From positions 62,001 through 126,000 of the forward strand of contig NZ_CANLZU010000004.1 of the NCBI RefSeq assembly GCF_947495715.1: a stretch of DNA of 64,000 bases. Direction: 5' to 3'. The notes below the pieces were generated by a model that saw nothing but the letters and a program-made list of their open reading frames with translations, did not search any database and was not told the origin of the DNA. This document shows positions 8,644 through 16,734 of the stretch, one piece after another. Numbering within the stretch: position 1 is the first letter of the stretch; every line of letters begins with the position of its first letter. Both the position numbers and the translations under genes were made by a program. The DNA is from an uncultured Oceanisphaera sp. (GTDB taxonomy: Bacteria; Pseudomonadota; Gammaproteobacteria; Enterobacterales; Aeromonadaceae).

Positions 8644-8720
8644 TGGCGCGCCCTGCAGGACTCGAACCTGCGACCACCCGCTTAGAAGGCGGGTGCTCTA
8701 TCCAGCTGAGCTAAGGGCGC
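8644..8720 (-). tRNA. tRNA-Arg (TCT anticodon)
   Basis: Reverse complement forms a cloverleaf with acceptor GCGCCCT, D-arm AGCTCAGCTGGATAGAGC, anticodon loop CTTCTAA (TCT), T-arm GGTTCGAGTCC and encoded CCA. First of a two-tRNA transcript; the 186 bases up to folD hold the divergent promoters. Confidence 0.95.
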
Positions 8721-8906
8721 TTTTCTGACATTATGCGGCAGCTAGGGCTGCGGCGTAACGGGGCGGGATGATACCTATTTGACTTGCGTCGGTCAACGGC
8801 TTTATCCCACCGGGAGTGCCGAGCGAAAGCCGCGGGCGCTTGCTTATCAAAGCCGGGAAAAAATGCGACAATTGCCGCAGGTTTATAAAGGTGAGAATCA
8901 ACGCAG

Positions 8907-9764
8907 ATGTCAGCTCAAATAATCGATGGAAAAGCGATTGCACAGGCGGTACGCAACCAGGTGGCCGAACGTGTGGCCGAACGCACCCGTGCGGGCAAAC
9001 GCGCGCCGGGTCTGGCGGTGATACTGGTCGGTGCCAATCCGGCTTCCCAGGTCTATGTCGGCAGCAAACGCCGGGCCTGTGAAGAAGTCGGGTTTATTTC
9101 CAAGTCTTACGATTTACCCAAGGAAACCACAGAGCAGCAACTGCTGGAACTGATTGACGAGCTGAACCAGGACGCCACCATAGACGGTATTCTGGTGCAA
9201 CTGCCGCTGCCGGCCCATATCGACAGCACCCCGGTGATAGAGCACATTCATCCGCACAAAGATGTGGACGGCTTTCATCCCTACAATATCGGCCGTCTGG
9301 CCCAACGCATACCGGCACTGCGCCCCTGTACCCCCAAGGGCATCATTACCCTGCTGGAGCGTAGCCATATCAAGACCCATGGCCTCAATGCCGTGGTGGT
9401 GGGCGCGTCCAATATCGTCGGTCGCCCCATGACGCTGGAGCTGCTGCTGGCCGGCTGCACCACCACTACCTGCCATCGCTTCACCGAAGATCTCAAGGCG
9501 CAGGTGGCAAGGGCCGATCTGCTGGTGGTGGCGGTGGGCAAGCCGCACTTTATTCCCGGTGACTGGATCAAGCCCGGTGCCGTGGTGATCGACGTGGGCA
9601 TCAACCGTCTGGACGACGGCCGTCTGGTGGGCGATGTGGAATATGCGGTGGCCGCCGAGCGCGCCTCCTATATTACCCCCGTGCCTGGCGGCGTGGGCCC
9701 GATGACGGTGGCCTCCTTGATAGAAAACACCCTGATCGCCTGTGAACGCTATCATGATCAGTAA
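8907..9764 (+). CDS. folD: Methylenetetrahydrofolate dehydrogenase / cyclohydrolase
   Basis: Bifunctional cytosolic FolD, 285 residues (typical). It interconverts 5,10-methylene-, methenyl- and 10-formyl-tetrahydrofolate with NADP+. Visible signatures: [13 protein letters not shown] (the catalytic Lys region near residue 56), [12 protein letters not shown], the Rossmann segment [12 protein letters not shown] and the C-terminal signature [13 protein letters not shown]. Start ATG 8907 gives the normal N-terminus [13 protein letters not shown]. Monocistronic, reading away from the tRNA pair. Folate one-carbon capacity is relevant to the sarcosine-producing pathways further right, but no direct link is shown. 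Confidence 0.97.
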   Translation: MSAQIIDGKAIAQAVRNQVAERVAERTRAGKRAPGLAVILVGANPASQVYVGSKRRACEEVGFISKSYDLPKETTEQQLLELIDELNQDATIDGILVQLPLPAHIDSTPVIEHIHPHKDVDGFHPYNIGRLAQRIPALRPCTPKGIITLLERSHIKTHGLNAVVVGASNIVGRPMTLELLLAGCTTTTCHRFTEDLKAQVARADLLVVAVGKPHFIPGDWIKPGAVVIDVGINRLDDGRLVGDVEYAVAAERASYITPVPGGVGPMTVASLIENTLIACERYHDQ

Positions 9765-9799
9765 ACACCCTTCATAAACACAGTCAGTAAGGACAGCGG

Positions 9800-10618
9800 A
9801 TGCGGTGGCCCGACAAGGACGTGCTCTATACGGTAATCTTCGGCACCGAAACCCCGGCGGGCCGCCGCTTCGATATTGCCCTTATTGTCACCATACTGCT
9901 GTCTATCGTGGTCCTGCTGCTGGACTCGATAGGTTCGGTTCGAGCGCAATACGGCACCGTGATTTACGGGGTGGAATGGGCCTTTACCCTGGCCTTTACC
10001 ATTGAATACGGCGTACGGATCTACTGCTCCCAGAACCGGCTCGCCTACGTCCGGAGTTTTTACGGTATTATCGACCTGCTGGCGGTAATGCCGACCTATC
10101 TGGCCATTTTCATTCCCGGCGCCAGCTTTCTGATGATCATCCGTCTGCTGCGGGTGTTGCGGATTTTCCGCATTCTCAAGCTGATACGCTACGTCAACGA
10201 AGCCAATGTGTTGTTGCGTTCACTCAATCAGAGCCGGCGCAAGATACTGGTGTTCTTCAGCAGCCTCTTCATTCTGGTGACCCTGTTCGGCTCTCTGCTC
10301 TATGTAGTGGAAGGACCGGAGAACGGTTTTACCAGCATCCCCGTCAGTATTTACTGGGCCATCGTCACCATCACCACCGTCGGCTTTGGCGATATCACCC
10401 CGCAAACGCCGCTGGGTCAGGCCATTGCCGCCGTGACCATGCTGATGGGGTACGCCATTATCGCGGTACCCACCGGTATTCTCAGTGCCGAGCTGGGGCG
10501 GGAAATGTGGCGCGAATACGAACACCGCCATTGTCCCCAGTGTGACAAGGGCGGGCACGACAGGGATGCCAATTATTGCAAATATTGCGGCGGAGAAATG
10601 GAGCCACCGCAGGAGTAA
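9800..10618 (+). CDS. Voltage-gated potassium channel with C-terminal zinc ribbon
   Basis: Six-transmembrane Kv-type ion channel, 272 residues. The S4 voltage sensor is clear (RLLRVLRIFRILKLIR, Arg or Lys every third residue), followed by S5, the pore helix and the K+ selectivity filter TVGFGDITP at about residues 190-200, then S6 (AVTMLMGYAIIAVPTGI). After S6 there is a short helix and a four-Cys zinc ribbon (CPQC ... CKYC, residues about 248-266) instead of an RCK/TrkA domain. Preceded by AAGGA nine bases before the ATG and 35 bases after folD, so probably its own or a read-through transcript. A cytosolic zinc ribbon on a bacterial Kv channel suggests a ligand or metal-sensing tail, but this is inference. 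Confidence 0.9.
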   Translation: MRWPDKDVLYTVIFGTETPAGRRFDIALIVTILLSIVVLLLDSIGSVRAQYGTVIYGVEWAFTLAFTIEYGVRIYCSQNRLAYVRSFYGIIDLLAVMPTYLAIFIPGASFLMIIRLLRVLRIFRILKLIRYVNEANVLLRSLNQSRRKILVFFSSLFILVTLFGSLLYVVEGPENGFTSIPVSIYWAIVTITTVGFGDITPQTPLGQAIAAVTMLMGYAIIAVPTGILSAELGREMWREYEHRHCPQCDKGGHDRDANYCKYCGGEMEPPQE

Positions 10619-10643
10619 CGATGGTCTGTGTGTGAAGAGCAAT

Positions 10644-10670
10644 AAAGGGAGCCGAGGCTCCCTTTTGTTT
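10644..10670 (+). terminator. Rho-independent terminator after the K+ channel
   Basis: AAAGGGAGCC / GGCTCCCTTT stem followed by TTGTTT. The A-run on its left makes it usable in the opposite direction for the convergent lipoprotein gene at 10694-11038. Confidence 0.8.
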
Positions 10671-10693
10671 GGTTATTACGCTGTGCCGAGCGA

Positions 10694-11038
10694 TTACTCT
10701 TTGTTGTCTTCCATCAGCGCATCCAGCTTGCGGTCGGCTTCGGCCGCCGCGTCATCCATGGCCTGTTCCATTTCGGCTGCCTGTTCGCTGACGGTATCCT
10801 TGACGCTATCGGCGGCTTCATCCAGCTGCTCGCCCATTTCTTCCATGGTGCCCTGCTCTTCCACGCCCAAAGCTTCTTGTGCTTCGTCGGCCATTTCCTG
10901 GCTTTGCTCCTGCACCTGCTCGATGGTTTCATCCATCTGTTCACCCGCTTGCTCTGCGTCTCCCTTGTTATCACAGGCAGCCAGGCCAAAGGTGGCAACA
11001 GAGGTCAGTAATAATATGTTAAGCCATGATTTTTTCAT
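10694..11038 (-). CDS. Small acidic lipoprotein, helical, unknown function
   Basis: Predicted lipoprotein of 114 residues: MKKSWLNILLLTSVATFGLAAC is a signal peptide with lipobox LAAC. The mature part is almost entirely charged and helical, with Met/Glu/Asp/Gln-rich heptad-like repeats (EQMDETIEQVQEQ, EEMGEQLDEAAD, AEMEQAMDDAAAE). Start chosen at 11038 because GAGGAG lies just upstream in the sense direction; a longer frame to 11137 lacks such a site and would bury the signal peptide. I recognise no named family; such short acidic coiled-coil lipoproteins are common in marine gammaproteobacteria. The second lipoprotein 300 bases away has a similar design. Confidence 0.75.
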   Translation of the reverse strand: MKKSWLNILLLTSVATFGLAACDNKGDAEQAGEQMDETIEQVQEQSQEMADEAQEALGVEEQGTMEEMGEQLDEAADSVKDTVSEQAAEMEQAMDDAAAEADRKLDALMEDNKE

Positions 11039-11299
11039 TTTCTGCTCCTCGCTGGGGATCGTTTGCGGCCGGGGCCGCCGTTGTGTTTTTACCTTACTAG
11101 TAATAGCCCAGACGGTGATGAAACAACAGCCGGTCAATGATTTAAAAACGGATGTTTATTTAAAAATAATCATATAAATCAGATACTAATGACAGGTTAC
11201 GTCCCGGAATGACGTAAACAAAGCGGGATGGATAATCGCGGATATGACGGGGGCTGTCATCTGATGGTTGAAAAAGAGGCGGTGCGGGTGGCAGCAGAA

Positions 11300-11329
11300 C
11301 CGCAGCAAACCGGACCGGGTCTGCTGCGG
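11300..11329 (-). terminator. Hairpin downstream of the second small lipoprotein gene
   Basis: CCGCAGCAAACC / GGTCTGCTGCGG stem (11 of 12 paired, the rest wobble), loop of six, 8 bases past the stop of the gene at 11337-11624. It lacks a good U-tract, so it may be an RNA-stabilising hairpin. The rest of the 11039-11299 gap is AT-rich and would hold the promoter for the gene at 10694-11038; I see nothing else in it. Confidence 0.45.
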
Positions 11330-11336
11330 TGCGGAT

Positions 11337-11624
11337 TTACGGCTGTTCCAGGGTGTTTTCCAGTATCTCGTCCAGCCGCTGCTGGGCTTCCTGCGAGGCT
11401 TCTTCCACCACGTGCTCGATTTCCTCTTTTTGCTGCTCAATCACTTCAGGCTCGGGTGAACTGGCCGGCGCTGGCGTTTCAACCTGCTGAGGCGCCGAGG
11501 ATGAGACGGCGTTATCCAGCACCTGATCGATGTTGTCGCCGATATCACTCGCCGGGCCTTCTGGCTCACAGCCGGTCAGGCCGAGCAGGGCGGTCATTAA
11601 TACGGCGGGAATAAAAATGCGCAT
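11337..11624 (-). CDS. Small Pro/Glu-rich lipoprotein, unknown function
   Basis: Predicted lipoprotein of 95 residues. MRIFIPAVLMTALLGLTGC is a signal peptide with lipobox LTGC (Cys19). The mature protein has a Ser/Pro-rich linker (APAPASSPEPE) and a C-terminal amphipathic helix of Glu/Gln repeats (IEQQKEEIEHVVEEASQEAQQ). Start at 11624 is supported by AAGGAG upstream in the sense direction. No family recognised. It resembles the neighbouring lipoprotein in layout (lipobox plus acidic helix) rather than in sequence; a shared envelope-tethering role is only a guess. Confidence 0.72.
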   Translation of the reverse strand: MRIFIPAVLMTALLGLTGCEPEGPASDIGDNIDQVLDNAVSSSAPQQVETPAPASSPEPEVIEQQKEEIEHVVEEASQEAQQRLDEILENTLEQP

Positions 11625-11685
11625 GGCAAGGCTCCTTGAACTTGAAAGAGATAATGTCGGCCGTAAATAGCCGTTCAAAAAAACA

Positions 11686-11705
11686 GGGCGCCAATTATGG
11701 CGCCC
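11686..11705 (-). terminator. Rho-independent terminator of cysS
   Basis: In the minus direction GGGCGCC, six-base loop, GGCGCCC, then TGTTTTTTT. It lies 52 bases beyond the cysS stop. Confidence 0.85.
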
Positions 11706-11757
11706 ATGATGATTTTTTCAATCTTCGCCGCAAGGGTGAATGAGTGAGAAGCGAGTC

Positions 11758-13137
11758 TTACTTGCGGCGCCAGCGGGTGCCCTCGGGGCCGTCTTCCAGC
11801 ACTATGCCCATGGCGGTGAGGCTGTCTCGCGCGGCATCGGCGGCGGCCCAGTCCTTGTTCTTGCGGGCATCCAGGCGTGCCTGGATCAACCGCTCTATGT
11901 CGGCTACCTCGTCGTCGGCACCGGCATCGCCGCGCAGAAAGGTCTCGGGATCCTGGCTCAGCAGGCCCAGCACGCCGGCCAGCTCGCGCAGACGTCCGGC
12001 CAGGCCGGCGGCGGTGGCGTCGTCCTTGCCCTTGAGGCGGTTGATCTCGCGCGTCAGGTCAAACAGTACCGAATAGGCTTCGGGAGTATTGAAGTCGTCG
12101 TTCATCGCGACCTTGAAACGCTCGACAAACTCCTCGCCACCGGCCGCTTCGGTTACCGGCAGACCACGCAGGGCGGTATAGAAACGTTCCAGTGCGCTGC
12201 GCGCCTTGTTCAGGTTGTCGTCCGAATAGTTGAGCTGGCTGCGATAGTGGCCGGACAGCAGGAAGTAACGAATGGTTTCGCCGTCAAAATGACCCAGCAC
12301 GTCACGAATGGTGAAGAAGTTGCCCAGCGACTTGGACATTTTCTCCTGATCCACCATCACCATGCCCGAGTGCATCCAGGTGTTGACATAGGGGCTGTGG
12401 TTGGCGCAGCAGCTCTGGGCGATTTCGTTTTCGTGGTGGGGGAACTGCAGATCGGAGCCGCCGCCATGAATGTCGAAATGCTTGCCCAGGTGCTTGCCGT
12501 TCATGGCCGAACATTCGATGTGCCAGCCGGGGCGACCCGGGCCCCAGGGCGACTCCCAACTCGGCTCGCCGGGCTTGGAGGGCTTCCACAGCACGAAGTC
12601 GAGCGGGTTGCGCTTGCTCTGTTCCACTTCGACTCGGGCGCCGGCCTGTAACTGCTCCAGATTCTGGCCCGACAGCTTGCCGTAATCCTGAAAGCTGTTC
12701 ACGGCAAACAGCACGTCACCGCTGTCGGCCACATAGGCATGACCGTCTTCAATCAGCTGCTGCACCATATTGATGATTTCGGGAATGTGCTGGGTGGCCT
12801 TGGGCTCGATGTCGGGGCGGGCGATATGCAGGGCGTCGAAGTCTCGGTACATGTCGGCGGTGAGCCGTTCGGTCAGGGCATCGCAGCTTTCGCCGTTTTC
12901 GGCCGCCCGCTTGATGATTTTGTCGTCGATGTCGGTGATGTTACGCACAAAGGTCAGGTCAAAACCCAGATAACGCAGGTAGCGGGTGACCACGTCGAAG
13001 GCGACGAAGGTACGGCCATGACCGATGTGACAGAGGTCGTAAATGGTGACACCACAGACGTACATGCCGACCTTGCCGGGTACCAGAGGGATGAATTCTT
13101 CTTTTTGTCGGGTCAGGGAATTGTAGATTTTCAGCAT
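11758..13137 (-). CDS. cysS: Cysteinyl-tRNA synthetase
   Basis: Class I aminoacyl-tRNA synthetase, 459 residues, charging tRNA-Cys. Signature motifs: HIGH within [14 protein letters not shown] within EKMSKSLGN, and the zinc ligands near CGVT (residue 28 region), ECSAMN and HHENE. The frame is open to 13299, but the family N-terminus [15 protein letters not shown] starts at 13137. Divergent from ppiB (start 13283), the normal gammaproteobacterial arrangement; the 145-base gap must hold both promoters. Confidence 0.97.
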   Translation of the reverse strand: MLKIYNSLTRQKEEFIPLVPGKVGMYVCGVTIYDLCHIGHGRTFVAFDVVTRYLRYLGFDLTFVRNITDIDDKIIKRAAENGESCDALTERLTADMYRDFDALHIARPDIEPKATQHIPEIINMVQQLIEDGHAYVADSGDVLFAVNSFQDYGKLSGQNLEQLQAGARVEVEQSKRNPLDFVLWKPSKPGEPSWESPWGPGRPGWHIECSAMNGKHLGKHFDIHGGGSDLQFPHHENEIAQSCCANHSPYVNTWMHSGMVMVDQEKMSKSLGNFFTIRDVLGHFDGETIRYFLLSGHYRSQLNYSDDNLNKARSALERFYTALRGLPVTEAAGGEEFVERFKVAMNDDFNTPEAYSVLFDLTREINRLKGKDDATAAGLAGRLRELAGVLGLLSQDPETFLRGDAGADDEVADIERLIQARLDARKNKDWAAADAARDSLTAMGIVLEDGPEGTRWRRK

Positions 13138-13282
13138 GAGTCCACGTCTTGGTGAAGGATATTGGTCGGTACGTATTGAACCTTTAATGGCCATTTGGTG
13201 CAAGCCTTGCGACCACAGGGGTTCGCTAAAGCGGCCGCTTGCGTTAAAATCGAGCTCTGAACCTACTATCTGGATAATTACT

Positions 13283-13780
13283 ATGGTTACTCTGCACACT
13301 ACTCACGGCGACATCACCCTGAACCTGTTTGCCGACAAGGCCCCCGAAACCGTTGCCAACTTCCTGCAATACTGCCGCGACGGCCACTACGACAACACCC
13401 TGTTTCACCGCGTTATCGACGGTTTCATGGTGCAGGGAGGCGGCTTCGGTCCCGGTTTCGAAGAAAAAGAAACCCGCGCCCCGGTCAAGAACGAAGCCGA
13501 CAACGGCCTGTCCAACAAGGTTGGCACCGTAGCCATGGCCCGCACCATGGAACCGCACTCCGCCACCGCCCAGTTCTTCATCAACGTCAACGACAACGAC
13601 TTCCTGAACTTCAAGTCCGCCACCAGCCAGGGCTACGGCTACTGCGTGTTTGGCGAAGTGGTTGAAGGCATGGACGTGGTCAACAAGATCAAGGGCGTGG
13701 CTACCGGCACCCGTGGTTATGTGCACCAGGACGTACCGATGGACGACGTGCTGATCACCGGCGTGACCGTCAGCGAGTAA
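13283..13780 (+). CDS. ppiB: Peptidyl-prolyl cis-trans isomerase B (cyclophilin)
   Basis: Cytosolic cyclophilin of 165 residues, nearly the same length as E. coli PpiB. Motifs include [13 protein letters not shown], the catalytic Arg in FHR, the AQFFINV core and the terminal VTVSE. The frame is open upstream to 13136, but [14 protein letters not shown] at 13283 is the family start. Divergent from cysS. Confidence 0.96.
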   Translation: MVTLHTTHGDITLNLFADKAPETVANFLQYCRDGHYDNTLFHRVIDGFMVQGGGFGPGFEEKETRAPVKNEADNGLSNKVGTVAMARTMEPHSATAQFFINVNDNDFLNFKSATSQGYGYCVFGEVVEGMDVVNKIKGVATGTRGYVHQDVPMDDVLITGVTVSE

Positions 13781-13788
13781 GCTTTTTT

Positions 13789-13808
13789 ACTCCTGTCTTG
13801 TCAGGAGT
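13789..13808 (+). terminator. Weak hairpin after ppiB
   Basis: ACTCCTG, six-base loop, CAGGAGT, then TTT only; 9 bases past the ppiB stop. Stem is good, U-tract is poor. Confidence 0.45.
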
Positions 13809-13873
13809 TTCCAAACTTATGATAAACCTTCGGGCCGGCGCAAACCGTTAACCTCCGTGCCGGCAAGGAGGAT

Positions 13874-13967
13874 AAAGGGATACGCTCTACCGACCGTCAC
13901 ATGCCATGGATGGCATGAGCGAGCGTACATGGATGTATTTACAGCGTGTCGGTAGAGCGTGCCCTTT
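13874..13967. repeat. 94-bp intergenic palindromic repeat, copy A
   Basis: Terminal arms of about 20 bases (AAAGGG..ACGCTCTACCGAC and its complement, one indel and one mismatch) enclose a core with CATGCCATGGATGGCATG and GAGCGTACATGG. The core motif ACCGACCGTCA..ATGCC and the right end GCGTGTCGGT recur at 36908-37105. No reading frame. Probably a short mobile or structural intergenic repeat. Confidence 0.65.
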
Positions 13968-14057
13968 GGCCGACTTTACCCCGTTTTGTGCTTAACCCGG
14001 CCGTTATCCCGCCCCCCTTGCGGGCATTGTTAATCTCTCTGAATCACGAGCCTGCCC

Positions 14058-14795
14058 TTGAACCAGACCACCCTTTTTATTGCCGACCTGCACCTGAGCC
14101 CAGGCCGCCCGGATATTACCGCCGCCTTTCTGCGCTTCATGCAGGAAGAAGCGAACCAGGCCGAGGCGCTGTATGTGCTGGGTGACCTGTTTGAATTTTC
14201 CATCGGTGACGACGAACCCAGTGCGCTGAATGACGAAGTGGCCGCCGCCTTCAAGGCCTGCGGCGAGCAGGGCACACCTGTCTATTTCATTCACGGCAAC
14301 CGGGACTTCATGGTCGGTCGTCGCTTTGCCCGCCTGGCGGGCATGACGCTGCTGCCCGAGCACAAGGTGATCGATCTTTACGGCGAGCCGACGCTGATCA
14401 TGCACGGTGATACCCTGTGCACCGACGATGCGGGCTATCAGCGCTATCGCCGCATCACCCGTTGGCGCTGGCTGCAATGGCTGTTTCTGCGACTACCGCT
14501 GAGTCGGCGGATGGGGATTGCCGACGGCATTCGCAGCAAGAGCGCCCAGTCAAAAGAAGTGAAGGTAATGCAGGTGATGGATGTGAATCAGGGCGAGGTA
14601 GAGCGGCAAATGCAGCGTTACAAGGTGCGCTCACTCATTCACGGTCATACCCACAGGCCCGCCATTCATCAGCTGGACATCAATGGTCAGTCTGCTCGCC
14701 GTATCGTGCTGGGCGACTGGTACACACAGGGCAGCGTGCTGGCGGTAACCCCGCAAGGGGTGGAACTGCAGAGCCGAGCCCTGCCGGCAAACTGA
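14058..14795 (+). CDS. lpxH: UDP-2,3-diacylglucosamine pyrophosphatase
   Basis: LpxH, 245 residues, hydrolyses UDP-2,3-diacylglucosamine to lipid X at the inner face of the membrane (lipid A pathway). Metallophosphoesterase motifs are complete: DLHL, GDLFE, GNRDF, the MHGD region and GHTHRP. Start is TTG at 14058, preceded by ACGAG; no ATG or GTG is available before the DLHL motif, which begins at residue 10. The response regulator follows 9 bases after the stop, so lpxH is probably co-transcribed with the two-component system. Confidence 0.94.
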   Translation: MNQTTLFIADLHLSPGRPDITAAFLRFMQEEANQAEALYVLGDLFEFSIGDDEPSALNDEVAAAFKACGEQGTPVYFIHGNRDFMVGRRFARLAGMTLLPEHKVIDLYGEPTLIMHGDTLCTDDAGYQRYRRITRWRWLQWLFLRLPLSRRMGIADGIRSKSAQSKEVKVMQVMDVNQGEVERQMQRYKVRSLIHGHTHRPAIHQLDINGQSARRIVLGDWYTQGSVLAVTPQGVELQSRALPAN

Positions 14796-14804
14796 GGAGC
14801 CAAA

Positions 14805-15479
14805 ATGCGTATTCTGGTGGTGGAAGACAACCCGGATATTCTGGTCAACATCGTCGATTATCTCACCCTGAAACACTGTGTGGTGGATGCCATGTACAAT
14901 GGCGCGGCGGCCCTGAATCAAATCCGGCAACGGGAATACGATCTGCTGGTGCTGGATTTATCCTTGCCGGGGATGGATGGCCTGGCGTTGTGCCGTCAGT
15001 TGCGCGCCGAGCAGAATCCGCTGCCGGTGGTGATGCTGACCGCACGGGATACCTTGGACGACAAGCTCGGCGGCTTCGAGGTGGGGGCCGACGATTATCT
15101 GGTGAAACCCTTCGCGCTGCCCGAACTTTGGTCGCGCATACAGGCGGTGCTTAAGCGCAGCCAGAAACAGCAGGTGCGTCAGCTCCAGGTGGCCGACGTG
15201 ACGCTGGATCTCGATACCCGCCAGGTTCGCCGTGGTCAGGTTGCTATCAGCCTCAATCCCAAATGTCTGAAACTGCTGGAGTTACTGATGCGCCAGTCGC
15301 CCCATGTGGTCAGCCGCGAGACCCTGATCGATCAACTGTGGGCCGACGATCCGCCAGACAGCGATGGCCTCAAATCCCATATTTATCTGCTGCGTAATCA
15401 ACTGGACAAGCCCTTTGATCGGCCCTTGCTGCACACGGTGCACGGCCAGGGCTACCGGCTGGTAGCCGGGGACGACTGA
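14805..15479 (+). CDS. OmpR/PmrA-type response regulator
   Basis: DNA-binding response regulator, 224 residues. Receiver domain with acidic pocket (VVEDN), phosphoacceptor Asp51 in LLVLDLSLPGMDG, Thr in MLTARD and Lys in YLVKPF; C-terminal winged helix (VVSRETLIDQLW, SHIYLLRNQLDKPF, VHGQGYRL). Closest in type to QseB/PmrA/VprA regulators. Its kinase follows one base after the stop. The adjacent eptA and the direct-repeat box at 19138-19154 make cationic-peptide or lipid A regulation the likely role (inference). Confidence 0.9.
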   Translation: MRILVVEDNPDILVNIVDYLTLKHCVVDAMYNGAAALNQIRQREYDLLVLDLSLPGMDGLALCRQLRAEQNPLPVVMLTARDTLDDKLGGFEVGADDYLVKPFALPELWSRIQAVLKRSQKQQVRQLQVADVTLDLDTRQVRRGQVAISLNPKCLKLLELLMRQSPHVVSRETLIDQLWADDPPDSDGLKSHIYLLRNQLDKPFDRPLLHTVHGQGYRLVAGDD

Positions 15480-15480
15480 T

Positions 15481-16734
15481 ATGCCGATGACCATCAAGTC
15501 CCGGCTGCAACTGGCGTTGAACCTGATCATAGTGGCCACCAGTTCGCTGGCGGCGGTGGGCATGGTGTTGCTGATTTTCTGGTTTGAAGACACCCTGTTC
15601 TATAACCATCTGCAAAGTGATTTGAGCGACCAGATCCGTAACCATCGGGCGGTGACCACGCCACTGGTGCAGCCAATGGCGGACACCACCTACTACAAGT
15701 TGCCCAAGTCCGATCAACGATTGTTGCCCGAGGTGTTTAGCGGTTATCCCCAGGGCGGGCACGAGGTGCTGCTGCCCGACAAGGCCTATAACCTGTTTGT
15801 GCGCCACGAGGGTGACTGGGTACATGTGCTGGTGCAGGATCAAAGCGAGTTCGAGCGTTACGAATTGATGGTGTTTGCCGGCGGCGGTTTTGGCGTGCTG
15901 CTGGTGTGGGGGCTGGGCTTTGTGTTGTCCCGTCGCCTGAGCCGACAGATACTGCAGCCGGTGTCGCGACTGGCCGTTGAGGTAGCCACTTCGGCGCAGA
16001 AACCCGGCGAGCGGATCGAGATGAACTATCCGGATGACGAAACCGGCCAGCTGGCGCGGGCCTTCGACCGTTATGTGCTGCGGGTCAACGAGCTGTTGCT
16101 GCGCGAGCAGCAGTTTTCTGCCAATGCCAGCCATGAGCTGCGCACCCCCATGATGGTGATCCGCGGGGCGGTGGATATGTTGAAGGAAAGCGAACCGCAG
16201 CCAGGCGTGTTACGGCAGTTGCAGCGCATCGACGATGCTCTGCTGCAGATGCAGCAGCAGACCGAGCTGTTTTTACAGCTGTCCCGTACTCCCGACTCGC
16301 TCTCTGGTGATGGTGACGACCAACCGTTACAGCACATCGCTCGGCAGCAACTGGCGCACTGGCAGCCACTGGCCGATGCCCGAGGGCTGTTACTGCGGCT
16401 TGAAGACCATGGCGAGGCGGGTCAGCGCCCGGCGACCATGATGATAGCGGTGTTGAACAACCTGTTGCGCAATGCCATGCAGCACACCAGTGAGGGCGAA
16501 ATCTGCGTGCAGCTGGATGCGCATTATCTGCGCGTGTTCGATACCGGCAGCGGTATTGCCGATGAGTTGCAGGAGCGGGCGAGTGTGCGGGGCGTCAGCA
16601 AGGCAAACCCCACCGGTTTCGGGCTGGGGCTGGCCATTGTCGAGCGTATTTGCGAACACCGGGGCTGGCGGCTGGAGATAGTGCCATATCATCCCGCCGG
16701 CACTCGGGTGACGGTTTATTTTGATGCGGTCTGA
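15481..16734 (+). CDS. Sensor histidine kinase, partner of the adjacent regulator
   Basis: Membrane histidine kinase, 417 residues. TM1 at about residues 12-33, a periplasmic loop of some 100 residues, TM2 (VFAGGGFGVLLVWGLGFVL), a short HAMP-like region, the H-box ASHELRTPM with phosphoacceptor His218, N-box NNLLRNAMQHT, G1 DTGSGI and G2 GFGLGLAIV. The periplasmic loop has few acidic residues in a row and no ExxE cluster, so the PmrB iron-sensing motif is not evident. The last 19 bases overlap the convergent eptA 3' end. Confidence 0.9.
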   Translation: MPMTIKSRLQLALNLIIVATSSLAAVGMVLLIFWFEDTLFYNHLQSDLSDQIRNHRAVTTPLVQPMADTTYYKLPKSDQRLLPEVFSGYPQGGHEVLLPDKAYNLFVRHEGDWVHVLVQDQSEFERYELMVFAGGGFGVLLVWGLGFVLSRRLSRQILQPVSRLAVEVATSAQKPGERIEMNYPDDETGQLARAFDRYVLRVNELLLREQQFSANASHELRTPMMVIRGAVDMLKESEPQPGVLRQLQRIDDALLQMQQQTELFLQLSRTPDSLSGDGDDQPLQHIARQQLAHWQPLADARGLLLRLEDHGEAGQRPATMMIAVLNNLLRNAMQHTSEGEICVQLDAHYLRVFDTGSGIADELQERASVRGVSKANPTGFGLGLAIVERICEHRGWRLEIVPYHPAGTRVTVYFDAV

